From contig NZ_CP030850.1 of NCBI RefSeq assembly GCF_003325355.1, positions 1,736,001 to 1,800,000 of the forward strand: DNA of 64,000 nt, given 5' to 3'. Made by a program: the position numbers and the translations under genes. Under the pieces are notes generated by a model. It did not search any database, was not told the origin of the DNA, and worked only from the letters and a program-made list of their open reading frames with translations. Positions 45,007-54,148 of the stretch are shown one piece after another. Source of the stretch: Runella rosea (GTDB lineage Bacteria; Bacteroidota; Bacteroidia; Cytophagales; Spirosomataceae). How positions within the stretch are numbered: position 1 is the stretch's first letter; every line of letters begins with the position of its first letter.

Positions 45007-45568
45007 TGGTGATGGTTGTTTTAAGTAATAAAAATGAAGGAATTATTCTATTGCAAAGTAAATATTTATTTGCACAAAACGAATAGTACAATTTTGACCA
45101 TTTATAACACAATACCTTCACTAAACAGTATTTTTGAGTAAAAAAATGGTACAATTTAGATAAAGACCAAAAAAAATGAGAATGGCTGGCCTACTTTTAT
45201 GAACTTGCTTTTTTATGAATATAACTTTGTAAGGTAACCGTACAAAATATCCAATTGTGTCGACAAGTAGCTGATTTTTTCTCCTAAAATGGCTTTTTCG
45301 CGCTTAAATATCCCAACAATTACACATTAAACCCGCTCAATGTACACTCTTTGGTATAAACGTAGCTCTCCTTGCCGCAACCGCCAATTTTAAAGGTATA
45401 TTGGTGATGAAAAGGGTATCTAAAAACTAATTTATTGGATAGAAAAAACCATCCAAAAGCACCGATAAATTATGACAAATAATTAACAACCTTCAAAAGT
45501 CATACAATTTTAACATTCAATACGTAAAAAAGCAGCGTTTACTTTTAGACAAACACACCAATAAACAT
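45007..45568. other. Intergenic region upstream of the minus-strand susC-like gene
   Basis: About 560 bases of AT-rich sequence holding the promoter region of the SusC operon. No clean TAnnTTTG box was found, and no ORF or RNA structure stands out. Confidence 0.4.
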
Positions 45569-45611
45569 AAAAAAGGGGGAAACGCATCGATTTTGCGTTT
45601 CCCCCTTTTTT
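45569..45611. terminator. Strong bidirectional terminator
   Basis: Perfect 18-base arms (AAAAAAGGGGGAAACGCA) with a 7-base loop, flanked by A- and T-tracts, 26 bases after the NUDIX stop codon. It separates this gene from the SusC promoter region. Confidence 0.85.
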
Positions 45612-45636
45612 GCTAATAACCCAATTGGATACCACG

Positions 45637-46344
45637 CTAAAAATCAGGATTTGATACAAAATTCAGGAAAGAATTGCTGAATGAATTGTACTTCTCTTTG
45701 TTAACTTCATAAAGATAAGCGCCTTTCTTAGAGGATTTTTGCTTTTCTTTGAGTTTTACAAGTAGGTGCGTTGAGAGAATTTTACGGCTAAAATTTCGCT
45801 TGTCGAAAGTCGTCTGAAAAATAGCTTCGTACAGTTTTTGCAGCTGTGGAATCGTAAATTTTTCGGGCAAAAGTTCAAAGCCAAGCGGGTGCAGTGCCGC
45901 CTTATAACGAAGTTTTTGAATGGCTAAATCTATCATTTGACGGTGGTCAAACAGAAGTTCATCGGGCATTTCGCTGACAGGAAACCAATGGGCAAAGTGA
46001 GCCTGCGAAATTTTGGAATCGTAGTGCTCGATGTTTATCAAGGCAAAATAAGCCACCGAAACGGTTCGGTCGATGGGGTCGCGGTTGATGTCGCCAAATG
46101 TGTAAAGTTGCTCCAAATAGACCCCTTTCAGCCCCGTCAGCTCAAACAAAATGCGCTCCGCTGATTGTTCCAAATTTTCGTTGGGGTTCAGCCAACCGCC
46201 CATCAACGACCAGGTATCAGCGTGCAAATTCGGCCCACGTTTTACCAACAAAATTTTCAGGAGGTCACCGTCAAAACCGAAAATGATGGAATCCAACGCA
46301 ACAAGGCATTTCGGTTGGGTGTCATAAGATGCTTTATCCAGCAT
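45637..46344 (-). CDS. NUDIX-domain protein, probable NrtR/AraR-like regulator
   Basis: 235 residues. A NUDIX domain (about 10-145) is joined to a C-terminal winged-helix-like domain (about 155-230; FTIPQLQKLYEAIFQTTFDK, RNFSRKILSTHLLVKLKEKQ). The NUDIX box is degenerate: after GWLNPNENLEQSAERIL the canonical REUxEE glutamates are partly lost (ERILFELTGL), as in regulators that bind but do not hydrolyse nucleotide sugars. In Bacteroidota such proteins regulate sugar use or NAD metabolism. Placed beside the two SusCD loci it may control one of them; that is inference. Confidence 0.85.
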   Translation of the reverse strand: MLDKASYDTQPKCLVALDSIIFGFDGDLLKILLVKRGPNLHADTWSLMGGWLNPNENLEQSAERILFELTGLKGVYLEQLYTFGDINRDPIDRTVSVAYFALINIEHYDSKISQAHFAHWFPVSEMPDELLFDHRQMIDLAIQKLRYKAALHPLGFELLPEKFTIPQLQKLYEAIFQTTFDKRNFSRKILSTHLLVKLKEKQKSSKKGAYLYEVNKEKYNSFSNSFLNFVSNPDF

Positions 46345-46457
46345 ACAGGAAGATAATTAATCAAAGGTTAAGTGCTAGAATACGGTAAACAAGAAAAAGG
46401 GACAAAATCATTCCCTGTTTAATGTTACGATAAAGATAAAAGCCCCTCATTTTTACC

Positions 46458-47360
46458 CTATACGCCGATGGTATCGTTTTCGTCGGCGGGTATTTTCTCT
46501 TCAATAAACGACACAATCAAGTCGGCAACATTGACGCCCGTACAATTTTCGATTCCTTCCAAACCAGGCGACGAATTGACTTCCATAATCATCGGCCCGC
46601 GATTCGACAGAATCATGTCTACCCCTGCCACGCGCACCCCCAAGGCTTTTGCGGCCTGAAGAGCGGCTTTTTCTTCCTGTTGCGTCAATAAAATCGGGGT
46701 TGCTTTGCCACCCCGGTGGAGGTTGGAACGAAAATCCCCTGCTTTGCCTTGACGCTTCATGGCAGCAACAATTTTGTTGCCAACCACAAACGCTCTGATG
46801 TCAGCCCCCTTGGACTCTTTGATGTATTCCTGAATCAAAACGTTGGTTTTAAGCCCATAAAAAGCTTCAATTGTTGATTTTGCGGCGCTTTCCGACTCCG
46901 CCAAAACCACTCCTACTCCCTGAGTTCCTTCCAATAATTTAATAATAACGGGCGGCCCGCCCACCAAGTGAATGAGGCTGTCAATGTCTTTTGTCTGATT
47001 AGCAAAAACAGTTTTAGGAATTTGAACGCCCGCTTTTGAAAGGATTTGCAAGCTTCTCAACTTGTTGCGCGAGCGCATGATGGCCTGAGATTTGACGGTA
47101 GTAAATACTTTCATCATTTCGAATTGCCGCACTACCGCGCACCCATAGTCGGTGACCGAAGCTCCAATTCGTGGAATAATCGCGTCGATGCCTTCAACCG
47201 CTTTGTTTTTGTATAAAATGACGGGTTTTTCTTCTTCAATCATCACATGGCACAACGCGTGATTGATTACGAGCGCTTCGTGCCCATGCGTACGAATGGC
47301 CTCTACCAAACGTTTGGTAGAGTATAATTTGGGGTTGGTAGAAAGAACAGCAATTTTCAT
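46458..47360 (-). CDS. rimK: RimK-family ATP-grasp ligase
   Basis: 300 residues, full length for RimK. ATP-grasp features: PPVIIKLLEGTQGVGVVLAE, IQEYIKESKGADIRAFVVGN, and the metal-binding MIMEVNSSPGLEGIE. RimK adds glutamates to the C-terminus of ribosomal protein S6 or makes poly-glutamate. The aspartic protease gene of the RimK-associated family lies 109 bases upstream on the same strand, which supports a linked modification role. Confidence 0.93.
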   Translation of the reverse strand: MKIAVLSTNPKLYSTKRLVEAIRTHGHEALVINHALCHVMIEEEKPVILYKNKAVEGIDAIIPRIGASVTDYGCAVVRQFEMMKVFTTVKSQAIMRSRNKLRSLQILSKAGVQIPKTVFANQTKDIDSLIHLVGGPPVIIKLLEGTQGVGVVLAESESAAKSTIEAFYGLKTNVLIQEYIKESKGADIRAFVVGNKIVAAMKRQGKAGDFRSNLHRGGKATPILLTQQEEKAALQAAKALGVRVAGVDMILSNRGPMIMEVNSSPGLEGIENCTGVNVADLIVSFIEEKIPADENDTIGV

Positions 47361-47469
47361 TATAATAGTTACATAATCAACCGATTAGCATTGCTACTTG
47401 TAGCATAACAGAGCCATAGCGGTGGGGTAAAATTAATGGGAAGTTGATTGAATCAAGGTTATCTTTTTG

Positions 47470-47952
47470 TTAATGCAATACCGACTCAGCAGCGGTTCTT
47501 TTTTGGGAGAGAGAAAGGTCTTCTAATGAGACATCCACTAAAAAACGATTTCGTAGAAGTTTTCGCCCCAGCAATACAGGGTAGCGCATTTTTTCACGGT
47601 CTGCCAAGGAAAATTCTGCTTGAAAAGCTTTGCCAAAAATCACAATCCGCGTTTTGATTACATAACGCATTTCAGTTTGTCCAAATGAATTTTTGATGGA
47701 TTTCAGCTCAAATGTTTTAGCCACAAACCGTTTTCGTTTTTCTCCCTTATGCGCTGGCAAATAGAAGACAAGTTTCTCTTTCGTCAATTTTATATTATAA
47801 CAGTGGATGGAAGAAGTATAAGCCCCCGTATCTATTTTGGCGCGAACATCCGCCAAGCCCAAATCGGGAAAATCTACACTGTCGGTACGACCTATCACCC
47901 GTATTTCTCCCTTGATGGAGATATTCCTATTGACTATTCTCGCAGGTTTCAT
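47470..47952 (-). CDS. RimK-associated retropepsin-like aspartic protease
   Basis: 160 residues, cytoplasmic. It has the aspartyl-protease signature AKIDTGAYTSSIHC and the second strand MRYPVLLGRKLL, as in the RimB/PF05618 family (formerly annotated as a zinc protease). RimB trims the glutamate tails made by RimK, and the rimK gene follows on the same strand. Start at 47952 gives MKPARIVNRNISIKGEIRVI. Confidence 0.88.
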   Translation of the reverse strand: MKPARIVNRNISIKGEIRVIGRTDSVDFPDLGLADVRAKIDTGAYTSSIHCYNIKLTKEKLVFYLPAHKGEKRKRFVAKTFELKSIKNSFGQTEMRYVIKTRIVIFGKAFQAEFSLADREKMRYPVLLGRKLLRNRFLVDVSLEDLSLSQKRTAAESVLH

Positions 47953-48034
47953 TTATCCCAAAAAAACAACATTTTCTGTTAAAATAGTATGATTTTATGC
48001 AAAAAGAGAGTCAATCAGACAACATTTTGCATAG

Positions 48035-48042
48035 TACCTTTG
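48035..48042 (+). promoter_or_regulatory. Candidate -7 box for the plus-strand susC-like gene
   Basis: TAccTTTG, about 118 bases before the ATG at 48161, leaving a long 5' leader. A good -33 partner was not found. Confidence 0.45.
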
Positions 48043-48160
48043 TTGATGGAAAAAAATATCAATATTTATTCGATATAAAATGATATTCTATTCCTTATTT
48101 TGAAGTTCATTTGTACGTTTTTAAAGTTCATTTATCTATTTTACACTAAACAATTACTCT

Positions 48161-51100
48161 ATGAAGCAGAAATTACTACTGCTATTCGTCTGTCTCTGGG
48201 CGAATTTGAGCTTGTTCGCTCAAGAACGAACAGTGTCGGGTCAGATCAAAGACCCTACCGGTGCACCACTACCCGGGGTAAGTATTTTGGTCAAAGGTAC
48301 GACCAAAGGTACCAACTCTGACGCAGATGGGAACTTTAAAATTGGGATGGCTCCTGGAAGTACGCTGGTTCTCAGTGCCATCGGCTTTGCCAAACAGGAA
48401 ATTACACCTTCGGGCGTTACCGTAAATGTTACCATGCAGCAAGATGTTGCCGCACTGAGTGAGGTAGTTGTGGTAGGTTATGGTACCCAAAAGAAAGAAA
48501 CCGTTACGGGTTCTGTGGTATCGGTCAAAGGAACCGACTTGGTAAAATCACCAGCGGCCAACCTTTCCAACTCTCTTGCTGGACGCTTACCAGGGGTAAC
48601 TGCCGTAAACCGCAGCGGTTTGCCAGGTGGTGACGGCTCTGCCATCAGAATCCGGGGTTCAAATACATTGAACAACAACGGTGCACTTATCGTAATCGAC
48701 GGTATCCCTAACCGTGCTGGTGGTCTTGACCGTATCAACCCTGCCGACATCGAGAGCATCTCTGTATTGAAAGATGCAGCAGCAGCTATCTATGGTTCAC
48801 GGGCGGCCAACGGGGTTATTCTGATTACGACCAAGCGTGGTAAGACAGGTAAGCCTGAGTTGTCGTACTCGCTCAACCAAGGTTGGTCAAACCCGACTGT
48901 TATTCCTAAGTTGACAAATGCTGCACAATATACAAGTATGCTCAACGACTTGGACATTTATCAACTTCCAGTATCTGAATGGGCTGCTGCCAACCAAGCT
49001 TACAAAACAACGGGCTCATTTACCCGCCCCAACGGTACCGTACGTAACGCTCCGTTTTCTCCCCAAGCTATTCAGAAATACGCTGACGGCTCCGACCCAT
49101 GGAACTACCCCAACACTGACTGGTACGGTTCTACCCTCAAAAACTGGTCGCCACAGGTACGTCACAACCTCCAACTTAACGGAGGAACCGAAAACTTCTC
49201 TTATTTGGCTTCATTGGGTTACCAAAACCAAGATGCTAACTACATCCAGTCGTCTACGGGTTACAAGCAGTACGATATGCGTTTGAACTTTGACGCAAAA
49301 ATCAACAAGTACGTAACCATGACTTTAGGCGTAGTAGGTCGTCAGGAAGCGCGTCGTTATTCTACACAATCTCCTGGTGCTATCTTCCGGATGTTGATGC
49401 GCGGAAAACCCCAAGAGCCTGCTTTCTGGCCTGATGGCCGTCCTGGTCCAGACATCGAAAACGGACAAAACCCTGTGGTAATCACGACTGACTTGGCTGG
49501 TTATGACCGCGACACCCGCAATTATTTCCAATCAAACGGTCAGCTTGACATCAAAATTCCAGGCGTAGAAGGCTTGAAATTGAGCATGAATGCCGCTGTT
49601 GACAACTTAGCCCAAAATAACAAAACGTGGTTGATTCCATGGACGCTTTACCAAAAAGGTTCGGGAGTAGATGCCAATGGCAATCCAAATCTTGTTCCTG
49701 CCCGTAGAGGTCCTGCTGATCCAAGCTTGAACCAAGTGAATATCAATCAGCTTAACATCTTGTTGGGTACGGTGCTTTCTTATGATAAAACCATTGGTAA
49801 TCACACCTTCAACTTGTTGGCTGGTACAAACCGCGAAACCATCAAAGGCGATAACTTCTCGGCCTTCCGTCGTTTCTTCCTTTCGACTGCCCTCGACCAG
49901 ATGTTTGCGGGTGGTGACTTGCAACGTAACAACAACGGTGGTGCGTTTGAAACAGCTCGTATTAACTACTTCGGTCGTGTAGGTTATAACTTCAAAGAGA
50001 AGTACCTCGCCGAGTTCTTGTGGCGTTATGATGGTTCAGACATATTCCCTGAAGAAACCCGTTACGGCTTCTTCCCAGGAATTATGGCAGGTTGGGTTGT
50101 ATCAGAAGAAGAATTCTTTAAAAAAGCACTCCCTGCGGTTAATTTCTTAAAATTGCGCGGTTCAATCGGCCAATTGGGTAATGACCAAATTCCTTCGTAT
50201 CAGTACCTTTCAACTTACGGATTCAGAAGCTATATCTTAGGAAATGCTGAAACAAAAACGTTGTTTGAAGCACGTATCCCAAACACCCAAATTACTTGGG
50301 AAGTAGCTACCAACTCTAACTTAGGTTTGGAAGGACAGATGTTTAACGGTAACGTTTTCTTTGAATTTGACGTATTCTCAAACAAGCGTACCAACATTCT
50401 TTGGACCAAAAACGCTTCAGTACCTCAAAGTACAGGTTTGACTCTTCCACGTCAAAACTTGGGAGAAGTGCTAAACAAGGGATGGGAATTTAACATCGGT
50501 TACCGTAACCAAAAAGATGGCTTTAAGTATAATGTAAGCGTGAACGGTGGATATGCTCAAAACAAAATTTTGTTCTGGGATGAAGCTCCGGGAGCACCTG
50601 CATGGCAGCAAACAACGGGCAAGCCGATGTTTACATACCAAACTTACCTCTACGACGGGGTGTTTAAAGATCAAGCCGCCATCGATGCCAACACCATCGA
50701 TTACAAGGCAATCGTAAACACGCTCCGCCCTGGCGACATGAAGTACAAAGATTACAACGGTGACGGAAAAATTACTCCTGATGACCAAGTACGTAACAAC
50801 TTCACCAACATTCCTTTGTTTACGGGTGGAGTTAACCTCTCGGCTAGCTACCGCAACTTTGACTTGACCGTCCTTATCCAAGGAGCAGCCGGAGCAAAGC
50901 AATTTGTAAGTGCCGCAGAGATGGGTAATATCGGTAACTACTTGTTGGATATGTACGAAAATCGTTGGACAATCGACAATCCAAGCGACAAGCACCCACG
51001 CATTGCCAACCGTAACGACCAGTATTTTTCTGGTGGCAACGACTACTGGCTCAGAGATGCTGACTATCTCCGCTTGAAAAACTTGGAAGTTGGATACAAT

Positions 51101-51277
51101 ATTCCTTCTACTTTGGTGAAGAAAATCGGAATGAACACGCTTCGCGTATATTTCAATGGTTTAAACCTTTTTACGGTTGATAAGTTAAAGGTATTTGACC
51201 CCGAAACAGATAACTCTACTGGACAGTATTATCCTCAGCAAAAAATCCTGAACGTAGGTCTTGTTGCGGCATTCTAA
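48161..51277 (+). CDS. SusC/RagA TonB-linked outer-membrane transporter
   Basis: 1038 residues. Signal peptide ending SLFAQERT, carboxypeptidase-regulatory-like domain (about 22-100: VSGQIKDPTGAPLPGVSILV, GSTLVLSAIGFAKQEITPSG), TonB-related plug (SEVVVVGYGTQKKETVTGSV, SLAGRLPGVTAVNRSGLPGG, ISVLKDAAAAIYGSRAANGV) and a barrel ending KILNVGLVAAF. Partner SusD starts 18 bases after its stop. The VGYGTQKK motif is the common type, unlike the ALGIKKEKK start of the other SusC in this window. Substrate unknown. Confidence 0.96.
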   Translation: MKQKLLLLFVCLWANLSLFAQERTVSGQIKDPTGAPLPGVSILVKGTTKGTNSDADGNFKIGMAPGSTLVLSAIGFAKQEITPSGVTVNVTMQQDVAALSEVVVVGYGTQKKETVTGSVVSVKGTDLVKSPAANLSNSLAGRLPGVTAVNRSGLPGGDGSAIRIRGSNTLNNNGALIVIDGIPNRAGGLDRINPADIESISVLKDAAAAIYGSRAANGVILITTKRGKTGKPELSYSLNQGWSNPTVIPKLTNAAQYTSMLNDLDIYQLPVSEWAAANQAYKTTGSFTRPNGTVRNAPFSPQAIQKYADGSDPWNYPNTDWYGSTLKNWSPQVRHNLQLNGGTENFSYLASLGYQNQDANYIQSSTGYKQYDMRLNFDAKINKYVTMTLGVVGRQEARRYSTQSPGAIFRMLMRGKPQEPAFWPDGRPGPDIENGQNPVVITTDLAGYDRDTRNYFQSNGQLDIKIPGVEGLKLSMNAAVDNLAQNNKTWLIPWTLYQKGSGVDANGNPNLVPARRGPADPSLNQVNINQLNILLGTVLSYDKTIGNHTFNLLAGTNRETIKGDNFSAFRRFFLSTALDQMFAGGDLQRNNNGGAFETARINYFGRVGYNFKEKYLAEFLWRYDGSDIFPEETRYGFFPGIMAGWVVSEEEFFKKALPAVNFLKLRGSIGQLGNDQIPSYQYLSTYGFRSYILGNAETKTLFEARIPNTQITWEVATNSNLGLEGQMFNGNVFFEFDVFSNKRTNILWTKNASVPQSTGLTLPRQNLGEVLNKGWEFNIGYRNQKDGFKYNVSVNGGYAQNKILFWDEAPGAPAWQQTTGKPMFTYQTYLYDGVFKDQAAIDANTIDYKAIVNTLRPGDMKYKDYNGDGKITPDDQVRNNFTNIPLFTGGVNLSASYRNFDLTVLIQGAAGAKQFVSAAEMGNIGNYLLDMYENRWTIDNPSDKHPRIANRNDQYFSGGNDYWLRDADYLRLKNLEVGYNIPSTLVKKIGMNTLRVYFNGLNLFTVDKLKVFDPETDNSTGQYYPQQKILNVGLVAAF

Positions 51278-51295
51278 CCATTTAACCAGAAAAAA

Positions 51296-53155
51296 ATGAA
51301 ACAGTACAAACTCTTAGTCGCTTCCCTTATTGCTGCGACGGTAGTTGTTACCAGTTGTAACGACGATTTTGTTAACACACAACCCCTAAACGAACTTTCA
51401 GAAAATGCCGTTTGGACGGATGCCGCGCTTGCCGAAGCATTTGTTTCTGAAATTTATGCAGGCTTCGGAAACGGTGGTTTTGACGAACAAATGTTGGCTT
51501 CATTAACCGACGAAACCATCTTTACTCACCCAGGTCGCGGTATTACGACCATCACTGAGGGCCGTTCAAACCCCGCCGACATCGGTTGGGTAAACAACAC
51601 CATCAGCTGGCAGCAAATGTACCTGCGTATTCGCTCGTGTAACCTTGCCCTCAAAAATCTCGCCAGCCCTAAGTTTACAAACACGGGTAACATCGTAGAG
51701 CGTTTGACGGGTGAGACCAAATTTATGCGTGCTTATTTTTACCATCAGTTGGCCCGCTACTACGGCGGCGTACCTTTGGTAGATCGTCCGTATGATTTGG
51801 GTGAAGCCGATTACATGGCTACTCGTAATACTTGGGCTGAGACAGTCGCTTTTATTGTCAAAGATTTGGACGAAGCCGCTGCGCTCTTAAAGGGTAAAAG
51901 CATGGCTGCTGGCCGTGCCACTGAAGCCGCTGCTTTGGCGCTTAAAGCACGTATGTTAACGTACGATGCCAGCGATTTGCACGATGCTACCAAGATGAAA
52001 GCAAAATCTACAGTACTTTCTTCTTTCACAAAACCTGAATTAGTAGCAAACGTGACAGGCTCGCAGGCCGACCGTTGGCAAAAAGCAAAAGCTGCCGCTA
52101 AAGCAGTTTTGGATTTGCCAGGCTACGGTAACTTGTTGAATTTGACTGCACCCGTCTCTGCTCAACAGGGAACAACCAACTACATGAACAACTCATTGTC
52201 GCGCAATGGCGGTCAAAACGAGTTGCTGATGGCGCGTTATTTTATCAACGCAAAACAAGAAAACGGCGGACGTCAAGGACTTTTCAATGGTCCTAACGGC
52301 TACAACAACTGGGCAGGTAATACCCCTATCCAAGTAATGGTTGATGATTACGAAATGATGGACGGAACCAAGTTTGACTGGAAAAACCCTGCACAAGCTT
52401 CTGATCCATACGCAAATCGTGACCCTCGTTTCTATGCGTCTATCTTGACCGAAGGTTCACCTTGGAAAGTGCGTAGCAATGCCAACTTACCCCGTGACCC
52501 TGCAAGCCAAATCCAAACGGGTCGTTACGAAATCGTAAACGCTTCTGGTGCTAAAGTAACCCACTTTGGTTTGGATACTCGCCAAAGCCCAATCGAAGAC
52601 TGGAACGGAAGCTATACTGGTTATTATATCCGTAAATTTACCGATCCAAACCCTGCCATCGTTGACCAAAATACGTGGCAAGAGGTACCTTGGCCTATCT
52701 TGCGCTACACTGAGATGGTTTTCAACTACGCCGAAGCTTGTATTGAGCTAGGTCAGGACGAAGAAGCCCGTAATTGGTTGAACAAGATTCGTTTCCGTGC
52801 TGGTATGCCCGCTATTACTGAGTCAGGAGATGCGCTGAGACAACGTTTCCGCAACGAAAAACGCATTGAAATGTACTTGGAAGAGCAGCGTTTCCATGAT
52901 GCTCGCCGCTGGATGATTGCTCCTACTACCTTAGGACGCAAAGCCAACGGTATCAGCATCGTAGGTACACTCAAACCTGGCAAAACAGTTAGTCTTTATA
53001 AATACGATAAAGAAAACTACAACTACACTTACACAGTATTTGAAATTGACCCAGGTAAGGAAAACCGCAGCTGGGCTGATAAACTGTACTATTTACCAAT
53101 TGACCGGAACGAAATGAACCGGAACACTAAATTGGTTCAAAATCCAGGTTATTAA
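51296..53155 (+). CDS. SusD/RagB-family lipoprotein
   Basis: 619 residues with a lipoprotein signal (TVVVTSCNDDF). Typical SusD/RagB features: VNTQPLNELSENAVWTDAAL at the N-terminus, RAYFYHQLARYYGGVPLVDR, EMVFNYAEACIELGQDEEAR, and FRNEKRIEMYLEEQRFHDAR near the C-terminus. It follows SusC on the same transcript and would form the surface lid of that transporter. A hairpin follows its stop. Confidence 0.95.
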   Translation: MKQYKLLVASLIAATVVVTSCNDDFVNTQPLNELSENAVWTDAALAEAFVSEIYAGFGNGGFDEQMLASLTDETIFTHPGRGITTITEGRSNPADIGWVNNTISWQQMYLRIRSCNLALKNLASPKFTNTGNIVERLTGETKFMRAYFYHQLARYYGGVPLVDRPYDLGEADYMATRNTWAETVAFIVKDLDEAAALLKGKSMAAGRATEAAALALKARMLTYDASDLHDATKMKAKSTVLSSFTKPELVANVTGSQADRWQKAKAAAKAVLDLPGYGNLLNLTAPVSAQQGTTNYMNNSLSRNGGQNELLMARYFINAKQENGGRQGLFNGPNGYNNWAGNTPIQVMVDDYEMMDGTKFDWKNPAQASDPYANRDPRFYASILTEGSPWKVRSNANLPRDPASQIQTGRYEIVNASGAKVTHFGLDTRQSPIEDWNGSYTGYYIRKFTDPNPAIVDQNTWQEVPWPILRYTEMVFNYAEACIELGQDEEARNWLNKIRFRAGMPAITESGDALRQRFRNEKRIEMYLEEQRFHDARRWMIAPTTLGRKANGISIVGTLKPGKTVSLYKYDKENYNYTYTVFEIDPGKENRSWADKLYYLPIDRNEMNRNTKLVQNPGY

Positions 53156-53170
53156 TTAGAATCACAAGCA

Positions 53171-53198
53171 CTTGGAGAGCTTTAGAGAGCTCTCCAAG
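53171..53198 (+). terminator. Hairpin after the plus-strand SusCD genes
   Basis: 11-base arms (CTTGGAGAGCT) with a 6-base loop, 15 bases after the SusD stop, followed by ACTTTTATAA. A weak rho-independent terminator. Confidence 0.55.
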
Positions 53199-53276
53199 AC
53201 TTTTATAAATCTATGCTCTCAAAAATTGTAGGGCATAGATTTTTTTAATTTATAACCTCATACAGAGAAGTTTGTG

Positions 53277-53284
53277 TAGATTTG
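53277..53284 (+). promoter_or_regulatory. Candidate -7 box
   Basis: TAgaTTTG ends 36 bases before the ATG at 53321. Its position argues against the earlier in-frame ATG at 53282. Confidence 0.5.
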
Positions 53285-53320
53285 TTTATTAAGAAATATT
53301 ATTCCCAAAAAACAGAAACC

Positions 53321-54031
53321 ATGAAAACAGGCATCATTTTATCGTTCATTTTTGGAGTTTTTTCATTGGCGTTACAGGCACAAGACACCAAAGCAATCAG
53401 GGTAAAAGCCGATACCGACCTCAAATACGCAATTCCTGTAGCTGAGCGTTATCGCTATCCACAATTCAAAGAGGGGACGGTATCTTTTTTCAACGCTGCT
53501 CCCGCAACGGCAAAACTCAATTACAATTTTCAATTAGGAGAAGTACAGTTTCTTAGCCTAACCAAAGACACCTTGTCCTTGGCTAATGAGAAAACCATTA
53601 AACAGATTCAAATTGGCGAGAATATCTTTTACTATGACGTGGCCCACGGGTATGTAGAACGCATCGCCACGTATCCTAAAGCGTACTTGGTGGTCAAGAC
53701 GATGTTTAAAGTAGCCGCTGTTGAAAAAATGGCCGCGATGGGCAAATCCTCCGCCACGTCGTCTATTAGAGAAGTTAATATGCTTTCTACGGGCAATAGT
53801 TCAGTCCAAAAACTTGCATCAAAAGGAGACATCGTTTTTTCAAAAGATAAATTGTATTTCCTAATGGACTTAAACCATCGTTTTTACAAAACTACCAAAG
53901 GAGGGTTCTTAAAACTTTTCCCAACCCATAAAAAGGCCATTGAAGACTATTTCAAAGCCGAAAATCTTGATTTAGAGAATGAAGATCATCTCAAAAAAAT
54001 CCTTCAATTTTGTAGTGAATTACCCCAATAA
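53321..54031 (+). CDS. Secreted protein of unknown function
   Basis: 236 residues from the ATG at 53321, directly at the signal peptide (MKTGIILSFIFGVFSLALQA, then QDTK). The mature protein has no motif I recognise. It contains a region rich in Lys and Ala in the middle (KVAAVEKMAAMGKSSATS), a KLYFLMDLNHRFYK stretch and a helical acidic C-terminus. It lies between the SusD and FG-GAP genes on the same strand and has its own promoter-like box, so it may work with this cell-surface locus. Confidence 0.7.
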   Translation: MKTGIILSFIFGVFSLALQAQDTKAIRVKADTDLKYAIPVAERYRYPQFKEGTVSFFNAAPATAKLNYNFQLGEVQFLSLTKDTLSLANEKTIKQIQIGENIFYYDVAHGYVERIATYPKAYLVVKTMFKVAAVEKMAAMGKSSATSSIREVNMLSTGNSSVQKLASKGDIVFSKDKLYFLMDLNHRFYKTTKGGFLKLFPTHKKAIEDYFKAENLDLENEDHLKKILQFCSELPQ

Positions 54032-54088
54032 ATGAATAAATGCCATTTGCTATAACCATTCATTTTTACTCAATTTGTAGCTGCTTTG

Positions 54089-54104
54089 AGCACCCAAAGG
54101 TGCT
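54089..54104 (+). repeat. Small hairpin upstream of the FG-GAP gene
   Basis: AGCACC-caaa-GGTGCT, 45 bases before the start codon. It may be a weak terminator or leader structure. The longer reading frame from 54086 would include it, which is another reason to prefer the start at 54149. Confidence 0.4.
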
Positions 54105-54148
54105 TTGAGGCCTCATTAAATTTTTTAGCATTACTTTATCTTCTATTG

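Noticed and set aside
45007-45568. Possible riboswitch or small RNA in the long gap before susC
   Set aside because: No stable hairpin set or known riboswitch motif could be made out by eye.
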